Below, in pieces: positions 48,634-54,628 of a stretch of 54,628 nt of DNA. Each line of letters opens with the position of its first letter. Positions within the stretch are counted from its first letter, which is position 1. The position numbers and the translations under genes were made by a program. A model generated the notes under the pieces. It saw only the letters and a list, made by a program, of their open reading frames with translations. It searched no databases and had not been told where the DNA came from. Source of the DNA: JAWLBR01 sp041687495 (lineage in GTDB: Bacteria; Bacillota; Limnochordia; DTU087; JAAYGB01); the NCBI GenBank assembly GCA_041687495.1, contig JAWLBR010000009.1:1-54628 (forward strand), in the 5' to 3' direction.

Positions 48634-51084
48634 ATGAGTGACTTAAGCCAATACGCGGCTGTGGTAGTGGATGTTCCCAGCCGCAGTGTAAATCGGCCTT
48701 TTGACTATGAGATTCCTGAGGATTTGGTGGGCGTTTTGACCGTTGGTCATCGAGTATATGTACCGTTTGGAAGCAGAAGAGTGACTGGGTACGTTATAAG
48801 GTTGGTAGCGGAGCCTCAAGTTAGCCAGACTAAGCAGATCCTCGGACTAGTTGATACGGAGCCTCTCCTGTCTGCGCAGCTGGTTGAACTGGCCAACTGG
48901 ATGGCACAGCGGTATCAGTGCCTGCTGATTGAAGCGATTCGGGCCATGGTGCCGGCGGGAATTCACATCGCTGCCATCAGGGCCCTTCAACTTGCTGTCC
49001 CGTCAGATGAATCTCCACCACCTCAGCTTTCGGAAAGTGCAGCGGAGCTTTTCCAGTGCTTTAGGGATAATCTGGAGGGGGTTCCTGCCTCCGAGCTAGG
49101 TGGGTTGGATGGACAGGTGGACGAACTGCTGCAGCTGGGACTTGTCCGGTGGGGGCATATTTGGCTAGATCCAAAGGTCAAGCCAAAGTTCGTTAACTGC
49201 TGCCGACTAGCAAAGACAGTGAACGATCCAGCCCAGCTGATTGAGGAACTGAAAACCAGAGCCCCAAAGCAGGCCGAAGTGCTGAGAATACTAGTCGATT
49301 CTGGTGGGACGCACTCTCCTGCAGAGTTAGCTAGGCTGGCTGGAACTACGTCCGGAACAGTAACTGCGCTGCGGAACAAAGGCTATGTTGTAGTGGTTCC
49401 CAGGGAGGTAACCCGTGATCCTTACGCTCACCGCAACTTTTCTGCTCCGCCGGCAGTCATACCAAATCAGTGGCAGAAACAAGCACTACGACGGCTCTAT
49501 GACGGTATAGATGAAGCCAACGGGCAGACTTTTGTTCTGCATGGGGTCACGGGCAGTGGGAAAACCGAAGTCTACCTTCGGCTTATTGAGAGAGTTTTAT
49601 CGCAAGGAAAGACCGCGATCACGTTGGTTCCGGAGATTGCTCTGACTCCCCAGACTGTACGTCGGTTTAAGGAACGGTTTGGCACTGATGTTGCTGTACT
49701 TCACAGCCGTCTGTCTCTGGGTGAACGGTACGATGAATGGCGGCGAATCCGCAACAGGGCGGTGCGGGTAGTAGTCGGCGCTCGATCCGCCGTCTTTGCA
49801 CCGGTCGAAGACCTCGGTGTGATCATCATTGACGAGGAGCACGAAACATCGTATAAGCAAGAGGAAAGCCCGAAGTACCATGCCCGAGACGTGGCCATCT
49901 ACCGAGCCAGTTTGGCCAATGCTGCGGTGGTGTTGGGCAGCGCCACGCCCAGCATTGAATCGTATTACCGCAGTGAGACTGGTGAGTACACCCGGCTGGA
50001 GATGAGCCACAGGGTCGACGCTAGGCCGCTTCCTCCCGTTGAAATAGTGGATATGCGTGAGGAAATGAAGCAGGGCAACCGCAGCATATTTAGTCAGAGC
50101 TTGATGTCTGCTTTGCAGGATTGCTTGCAGCAGGGACATCAAGGTATTCTGTTGTTGAATCGCAGAGGGTTCTCTTCTTTCGTTTTGTGCCGGGAGTGCG
50201 GCGCTGTGTTGCGATGTCCGAATTGTCGCGTGTCGCTGACCTTTCACCAGATGGAAGATGCGGTCTCGTGTCACTACTGCGGTCACCAGGAGCGAATACC
50301 GTCTCTCTGTCCCGATTGTGGCAGTAAGTACTTGCGCCAATTTGGGGCTGGCACGGAAAGGGTGACTGCGGAATTAGCTGAGGTCCTTCCCGAGGCAAGG
50401 GTTTTGAGAATGGACGTAGATACCACAAGTACCAAGGGGGCACACGAGAGAATCCTGGGTCAATTTGAGCACAGGCAGGCTGATTTTCTAGTTGGCACTC
50501 AGATGATTGCCAAGGGCCTGGATTTTCCCGGGGTGGCTTTGGTGGGGGTGGTTACCGCTGATACCGCCCTCAACTTACCGGATTTCCGAGCCGGCGAAAG
50601 GACCTTTCAGTTGCTGACACAGGTGGCAGGCCGGGCCGGCAGGGGAAGTGTGCCCGGAAGAGTGATCATCCAGACCTATGCCCCAGAACACTACAGTATT
50701 GTCGCTGCGCAGAACCACGACTATCACTTGTTTGCCCGCCAGGAGATGGAGTTCCGCCGTCAGCTTTGGTATCCTCCGTATGCCCAGCTTGGCCGTATTT
50801 TGGTGAGCGGCCCCGAGGAGAAACACGCTATGGGGCGGGCAGCAGCAATTGCCAAGCAGTGTCAAGATTGGTTGGCTCAAACCCGGGTCAGCAGCGGCGA
50901 AGTGGTGGGACCTTCGCCGGCACCTCTGTCAAAGCTCAACAATCGCTATCGCTGGCATGTATTGGTAAAGCTGAGCTCGCGGTCAGAGATGGAGGCACTG
51001 TTTGACACCATCGACACTGGGGCATACGATAAAAAAGAGAGTATTCGGGTATCCATGGACATTGAGCCGATTTCGCTTCTATAG
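48634..51084 (+). CDS. priA: Primosomal replication restart helicase PriA
   Basis: An 816-residue superfamily 2 helicase that rebuilds replication forks. The N-terminal 3'-DNA-binding domain opens VVVDVPSRSVNRPFDYEIPE. Walker A is GVTGSGKT at 304-311, and the DEEH box lies in IIDEEHETSYKQEESPKYHA. Zinc cysteine pairs follow: CRECG, CPNC, CHYCG and CPDCG. The helicase C-terminal motifs are GTQMIAKGLDFPGVALVG and QVAGRAGRG. All four cysteine pairs needed for two zincs are present. Length is normal for the longer Bacillota form. Confidence 0.96.
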   Translation: MSDLSQYAAVVVDVPSRSVNRPFDYEIPEDLVGVLTVGHRVYVPFGSRRVTGYVIRLVAEPQVSQTKQILGLVDTEPLLSAQLVELANWMAQRYQCLLIEAIRAMVPAGIHIAAIRALQLAVPSDESPPPQLSESAAELFQCFRDNLEGVPASELGGLDGQVDELLQLGLVRWGHIWLDPKVKPKFVNCCRLAKTVNDPAQLIEELKTRAPKQAEVLRILVDSGGTHSPAELARLAGTTSGTVTALRNKGYVVVVPREVTRDPYAHRNFSAPPAVIPNQWQKQALRRLYDGIDEANGQTFVLHGVTGSGKTEVYLRLIERVLSQGKTAITLVPEIALTPQTVRRFKERFGTDVAVLHSRLSLGERYDEWRRIRNRAVRVVVGARSAVFAPVEDLGVIIIDEEHETSYKQEESPKYHARDVAIYRASLANAAVVLGSATPSIESYYRSETGEYTRLEMSHRVDARPLPPVEIVDMREEMKQGNRSIFSQSLMSALQDCLQQGHQGILLLNRRGFSSFVLCRECGAVLRCPNCRVSLTFHQMEDAVSCHYCGHQERIPSLCPDCGSKYLRQFGAGTERVTAELAEVLPEARVLRMDVDTTSTKGAHERILGQFEHRQADFLVGTQMIAKGLDFPGVALVGVVTADTALNLPDFRAGERTFQLLTQVAGRAGRGSVPGRVIIQTYAPEHYSIVAAQNHDYHLFARQEMEFRRQLWYPPYAQLGRILVSGPEEKHAMGRAAAIAKQCQDWLAQTRVSSGEVVGPSPAPLSKLNNRYRWHVLVKLSSRSEMEALFDTIDTGAYDKKESIRVSMDIEPISLL

Positions 51085-51154
51085 CCGGGGTGGACTATCA
51101 TTTGTCCACTGCGGTTTCTAATAGGGTTGTAGTTGGGAAAGGAGTTGTCGCGTT

Positions 51155-51622
51155 TTGGCAATATTAGACATTCGTCAGGATGGTGATCCGGTACTTCGCT
51201 TAGTGGCAAAGCCGGTAGATAAGATGACTAAGCGGCACAAGAAGTTGATCAAGGATATGATTCAGACTATGCACGAGGCTGAGGGAGTGGGTCTAGCCGC
51301 TCCTCAGGTGGGAGTATCGGAACGAATCATCGTTGTTGATGCTGGCGACGGTGTGATTGCGATGATTAACCCCAAGATTGAGAAGGCTAGTGGGGAAGAT
51401 ATTGATGTGGAAGGCTGTCTGAGCATTCCCGGATTGCGGGGATATGTGAAGCGAGCCAATGAAATCGTAGTGTCCGGATGGCAGACCGACGGTAAGCCGG
51501 TTCGCTACGGGATCGACGGCTATGTGGCTCGCATTTTTCAGCATGAGATTGATCACCTGGATGGGGTATTGTTTACTGATAAGCTGGTCGATGGCGGCCA
51601 ACAGCCCACAAAGGGAGAGTGA
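51155..51622 (+). CDS. def: Peptide deformylase
   Basis: A 155-residue metalloenzyme removing the formyl group from N-terminal methionine. All three motifs are present: GVGLAAPQVG (44-53), EGCLS (86-90) with the metal cysteine, and HEIDHLDG (130-137). This is the type 1 (short) form. TTG start with AAAGGAG upstream. It is four bases before fmt, which adds the formyl group, so both ends of the formyl cycle are co-expressed. Confidence 0.96.
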   Translation: MAILDIRQDGDPVLRLVAKPVDKMTKRHKKLIKDMIQTMHEAEGVGLAAPQVGVSERIIVVDAGDGVIAMINPKIEKASGEDIDVEGCLSIPGLRGYVKRANEIVVSGWQTDGKPVRYGIDGYVARIFQHEIDHLDGVLFTDKLVDGGQQPTKGE

Positions 51623-51626
51623 GTCG

Positions 51627-52568
51627 ATGCGAGTTGTCTTTATGGGAACGCCTGAGTTTGCCGTTCCATCGCTGCAAGCTCTTCTAGAGGCAGGGCATGA
51701 CGTGTGCGCTGTAGTGACGCAGCCCGACCGACCCGCCGGCAGAGGCCAGTCTTTGCGATACTCACCGGTGAAGCAGGCTGCCCTAGATAACGCGTTACCG
51801 GTGCTGCAGCCAAAGCGGGTATCTGCCGATGAGTTTATGGCGAAGCTGCGGGAATTGAAACCTGAGGTGGTGGTGGTAGTCGCCTTTGGGCAGAAGATTC
51901 CCAGAGAGATACTGGAACTACCGCAGTTTGGCTGCATTAATGTCCACGGGTCTTTGCTGCCTCGGTATCGAGGAGCTTCTCCTATTCACTGGGCGATCAT
52001 TGATGGAAACCATGAGACCGGAGTTACTACCATGCTGCTCAACGAGGGCTGGGACACCGGTGACATGCTTCTGCAGGAGACGGTGTCCATATCAAGTGAG
52101 GATACAGCGGGAACGCTCCACGACAAGTTGTCTACTGTGGGAGCCGAGCTCTTGGTAAAGACCCTTGCTGGTTTGCAGGCTGGGTCTATCAGACCACGGC
52201 CTCAGGATGATTCCCAGGCAAACTACGTTCGCATGTTGAAGAAGGAGGATGGGTTGATTGACTGGAGCCAATCAGCCCAGCAGTTGGTCAACTTCGTGCG
52301 GGGTATGCAGCCCTGGCCGGTGGCCTACTCCTATCTAGGTGACCGTCTGGTCAAAGTCTGGTGGCTTGAGCCAGCCCAATCACTTGGGGAGCAGCAGTCC
52401 CAGCCGGGAACAGTGATGATAGCCGACGGTAACCAGATGGTGGTGTCTGTTGGTGATGGGGCAGTTCGCTTGGTCAGTGTTCAGCCAGAGAGCGGCAAGA
52501 AGATGCCCGCTGGTGATTTCGTCAATGGGTACCGGGTGAAGCCAGGAGATAGATTTGGGAGCAAGTAG
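51627..52568 (+). CDS. fmt: Methionyl-tRNA formyltransferase
   Basis: A 313-residue enzyme using 10-formyl-tetrahydrofolate to formylate initiator Met-tRNA. It shows VVFMGTPEFAVPSLQALL at the N-terminus, the catalytic INVHGSLLPRYRGASPIHWA (Asn105, His107) with GWDTGDM, and a C-terminal tRNA-binding barrel (about 205-313). ATG 51627 follows AAGGGAGAG. The open frame upstream lies inside def. Confidence 0.96.
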   Translation: MRVVFMGTPEFAVPSLQALLEAGHDVCAVVTQPDRPAGRGQSLRYSPVKQAALDNALPVLQPKRVSADEFMAKLRELKPEVVVVVAFGQKIPREILELPQFGCINVHGSLLPRYRGASPIHWAIIDGNHETGVTTMLLNEGWDTGDMLLQETVSISSEDTAGTLHDKLSTVGAELLVKTLAGLQAGSIRPRPQDDSQANYVRMLKKEDGLIDWSQSAQQLVNFVRGMQPWPVAYSYLGDRLVKVWWLEPAQSLGEQQSQPGTVMIADGNQMVVSVGDGAVRLVSVQPESGKKMPAGDFVNGYRVKPGDRFGSK

Positions 52569-52600
52569 CAAACAGATGATCTTAAGTTGGTGGTTACTCA

Positions 52601-53410
52601 ATGGGTAGTGCGAGTGGGAAGCTGTATCTGAAGCTGATGGCCGGAGTAGGAGTGGCGCTAGCGCTTGTCGGAGGAGTGGGTCTGGTGGCTATGAGGCAAA
52701 ATCTGCCCTGGCAACAGGCCTTTGTCGGCCTTCTATTTGGCGTGTTCGCAGTCTTGGCTCTGGTCGCTTTCACCGGGATCCTGGTCATAGCCTATGAGTT
52801 ATATCGCGGCAGTAGTTCTTCGTCCCTGGCCTATCGTTTTGCCAGTGGGGCCCTGCACCTGTTATATCGACCGGCTTTGATTCTAGGTAGGATTTTTGGG
52901 GTAGATAAAGACCGAATCCGATCTTCTTTCATTCAACTGCATAACCAGCTCGCTGGCAGATTGCCGGTAAGGGTGCCTGCCGAGAAAGTACTGGTACTTG
53001 CACCGGTTTGCCTGCAGTTAGCCGATTGTCCCCGCAAGGTGACAGTGGATGTGGACAACTGCGCCCGCTGCGGTCGCTGCCGAGTAGACGATCTGCTCCG
53101 CTTAAGAGAACAATATGGAGTCCATGTGGCAGTAGCAACTGGCGGGACATTTGCTCGGAAACTCCTTAGGGATCTGCGACCCAAGGCCGTGGTAGCTGTG
53201 GCTTGCGAGCGGGACTTAGTTAGCGGCTTGCAAGACAGCCGTCCCCTTTTGGTTTTGGGAGTCACCAATGAACGGCCACATGGCCCCTGCTTTAACACCA
53301 CTGTCAACATTGAGCTGGTGGAGAGGGCTATCTGCCGCTTGCTGGGAAGGGCAGAAGGTGCTGAAGTGGTTTCGGCGAAGGTACTAGTGCAGCATCGGTC
53401 AATTCGATAG
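52601..53410 (+). CDS. DUF116 family membrane protein with cysteine cluster
   Basis: A 269-residue protein with two N-terminal membrane helices (about 9-32 and 38-66) and a cytoplasmic DUF116 domain. Cysteines occur as LAPVCLQLADC, DNCARCGRCRVDD, VAVACERDL and GPCFNT, a spacing that suggests a metal or iron-sulfur centre. The AVATGGTFARKLLRDLRPKA segment resembles a small nucleotide- or substrate-binding fold. DUF116 genes lie between fmt and rsmB in many clostridia. The function is unknown. Confidence 0.85.
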   Translation: MGSASGKLYLKLMAGVGVALALVGGVGLVAMRQNLPWQQAFVGLLFGVFAVLALVAFTGILVIAYELYRGSSSSSLAYRFASGALHLLYRPALILGRIFGVDKDRIRSSFIQLHNQLAGRLPVRVPAEKVLVLAPVCLQLADCPRKVTVDVDNCARCGRCRVDDLLRLREQYGVHVAVATGGTFARKLLRDLRPKAVVAVACERDLVSGLQDSRPLLVLGVTNERPHGPCFNTTVNIELVERAICRLLGRAEGAEVVSAKVLVQHRSIR

Positions 53411-53455
53411 GTTGGTACATCCTAGTGTTAAGGAAAGTGGAGGAGGAGAGGCGTA

Positions 53456-54145
53456 GTGTTTTTCCCGTTCTATGACCCAACGTTCCTTTTGTTAATCCCA
53501 GCTGTAATTTTGGCGATGTACGCGCAGTCAAAGGTTCAGAGCACGTTTAGAAAGTATTTGCGGGTACCATCGACTTCGGGGATGACAGGGGCCCAAGTCG
53601 CCCGAATGCTGTTGGATAAGCACGGTCTACACGACGTACCGGTACAGCAGATCGGGGGCACATTGAGTGACCACTACGACCCCCGACAGCGAGCGATGCG
53701 GCTGTCTCCGCAGGTCTACCAGAGCTCTTCCTTAGCGGCCATCGGTGTGGCTGCCCATGAGACTGGTCATGCGATCCAGCACGCACAGCAGTATGTACCG
53801 TTGGGTATTCGCAACAACCTTTTTCCTGTGGCAAGTATTGGCTCACAGATGGCATTTCCTCTGTTTTTCATCGGGCTGATCTTCGCCAGCGGTTTCTTGA
53901 TGGATATTGGCATTTGGCTGTTTGTGGCAGCACTGGCGTTTCAAGTGGTGACCCTGCCGGTGGAGTTCAACGCCAGCTCGAGAGCAATTCAGCTCTTGGA
54001 GGGAACTGGCGTTCTTACCCGAACTGAGGTCCCCAAGGCTAAGGCTGTACTCAGCGCTGCTGCCCTAACCTATGTAGCAGCTGCCGCCATGGCAGCAATG
54101 CAGCTGATCCGTCTGCTGGTCCTAAGGGGTGCCAGAGACGACTGA
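53456..54145 (+). CDS. YugP-like membrane zinc metallopeptidase
   Basis: A 229-residue membrane protein with the zinc motif AAHETGHAIQHA (HExxH at 101-105), flanked by an N-terminal helix (about 8-22) and two or three C-terminal helices (about 120-165 and 195-222). The VEFNASSRAIQLL segment likely holds the third ligand. YugP-type peptidases are widespread with undefined substrates. GTG start after GGAGGAGAGG. It is the gene before rsmB, as in many clostridial genomes. Confidence 0.9.
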   Translation: MFFPFYDPTFLLLIPAVILAMYAQSKVQSTFRKYLRVPSTSGMTGAQVARMLLDKHGLHDVPVQQIGGTLSDHYDPRQRAMRLSPQVYQSSSLAAIGVAAHETGHAIQHAQQYVPLGIRNNLFPVASIGSQMAFPLFFIGLIFASGFLMDIGIWLFVAALAFQVVTLPVEFNASSRAIQLLEGTGVLTRTEVPKAKAVLSAAALTYVAAAAMAAMQLIRLLVLRGARDD

Positions 54146-54170
54146 TAACAAGGGGGAAGTACCAATTATC

Positions 54171-54628
54171 GTGAAAACCGGAGCTGCAAGTTTGGCTAGG
54201 AAATCTGCTCTCAAGATTCTCTGTCAGGTCGAGGAGGCACAAGCATTTGCTAACCTTGCCCTGGATCAGGCTCTCAGGGGTAACAAAATGGCTCGGCAGG
54301 ATCGAGCCTTTGTGACAGAACTAGTGTACGGAACAGTGAAGATGCAGTTGCAGCTGGATTACCTGCTTGATTATGTCTCCAGTCGACCTATGGCTAAACT
54401 ATCAGCACCCATTCGAAATACTCTGCGCCTGGGTTTGTACCAGGCGCTTTATTTACGGGTGCCCGAGTCAGCCGCTGTGCACCAATCTGTGGAACTGGCC
54501 AAGGGGTACGGGCACAAAGGTGTTGTTGGATTTGTCAATGGGGTTCTGCGTAACGTCCTCAGGCGCAAGGAATCGATTGCGTGGCCAGACCCCAAGACTG
54601 AGCCGGTAGAGCATCTGGCTGTTCGTTT
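54171..54628 (+). CDS. rsmB: 16S rRNA m5C967 methyltransferase RsmB (Sun), N-terminal part
   Basis: Runs off the window end after 152 codons. It covers the NusB-like N-terminal RNA-binding domain: SALKILCQVEEAQAFANLAL, then RQDRAFVTELVYGTVK, IRNTLRLGLYQALYLRVPES, AAVHQSVELAKGYGHKGVVG and FVNGVLRNVLRR. The Rossmann methyltransferase domain with catalytic cysteines is expected beyond the edge. GTG 54171 has AGGGGGAAG about 12 bases upstream. fmt-...-rsmB order fits B. subtilis fmt-yloM. Confidence 0.92.
   Translation, partial: MKTGAASLARKSALKILCQVEEAQAFANLALDQALRGNKMARQDRAFVTELVYGTVKMQLQLDYLLDYVSSRPMAKLSAPIRNTLRLGLYQALYLRVPESAAVHQSVELAKGYGHKGVVGFVNGVLRNVLRRKESIAWPDPKTEPVEHLAVR

Noticed and set aside
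1..54628. CRISPR array, insertion sequence, prophage, toxin-antitoxin or defence island
   Set aside because: No direct-repeat arrays, transposase or phage-like genes, or terminal inverted repeats were seen. Nearly all genes are recognised housekeeping or sporulation genes.

Overview
The window (54.6 kb, somewhat above 50 % G+C) is a stretch of core chromosome from an endospore-forming member of the Bacillota. The evidence is a near-complete copy of two Bacillus subtilis-like blocks. The first is ylxY - mlpA/ymxG - ymxH - dpaAB - asd - dapG - dapA - rnjB - tepA - ylzJ. The second is yggS - sepF - yggT - ylmH - divIVA - ileS - lspA - ylyB - pyrR - uraA, followed by yloA(rqcH) - yloB - yicC - remA - gmk - rpoZ - priA - def - fmt - rsmB. 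Insertions such as dapB, proC, DUF5665, yteA, DUF116 and a YugP-type protease resemble clostridial gene orders. About half of the genes start with GTG or TTG. Two features hint at an outer membrane, as in diderm Bacillota such as Limnochordia: a secreted beta-rich protein of unknown function (7791-9188), and a LivK-type binding protein that has a plain signal peptide instead of a lipobox. This is an inference only.

Layout. 1-1347: tail of a DinG-type helicase. 1442-4586: spore cell-wall genes (two tandem deacetylase-family proteins and a convergent SH3-GH18 protein). 5010-9513: M16 peptidase, dUTPase, a split YeeE/YedE transporter, the orphan beta-rich protein and the PRC-barrel protein YmxH. 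9652-15425: lysine/diaminopimelate and dipicolinate genes (dapB, dpaA, dpaB, asd, dapG, dapA), which carry aspartate to dihydrodipicolinate and then either to cell wall and lysine or to spore DPA. 15643-18549: RNase J, TepA, YlzJ. 18673-19608: Na/Pi-type carrier. 19869-24551: complete LivKHMGF ABC importer. 24679-28614: yggS-sepF-proC-yggT-ylmH-divIVA, linked to division and septum placement. 28640-31816: T-box-controlled ileS. 32005-36698: DUF5665, yteA, lspA, rluD, pyrR (with attenuator), uraA. 36810-40395: comFB-like (minus strand), purB, ZTP-riboswitch-controlled purH. 40478-46183: rqcH (minus strand), TPR protein, calcium ATPase. 46355-54628: yicC, remA, gmk, rpoZ, priA, def, fmt, DUF116, YugP-like protease, and the start of rsmB.

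Regulation is unusually readable. There are several near-consensus sigma-A promoters and many intrinsic terminators. Three RNA attenuators are present (T-box, PyrR site, ZTP riboswitch). Candidate sporulation promoters sit where the B. subtilis biology would place them: a sigma-K-like site before dpaAB and a sigma-G-like site before tepA. I saw no rRNA or tRNA genes, CRISPR array, insertion sequence, prophage or obvious horizontally acquired system. The most novel material is the orphan beta-rich protein, the split transporter, the sporulation promoters and a possible 28-residue membrane peptide.
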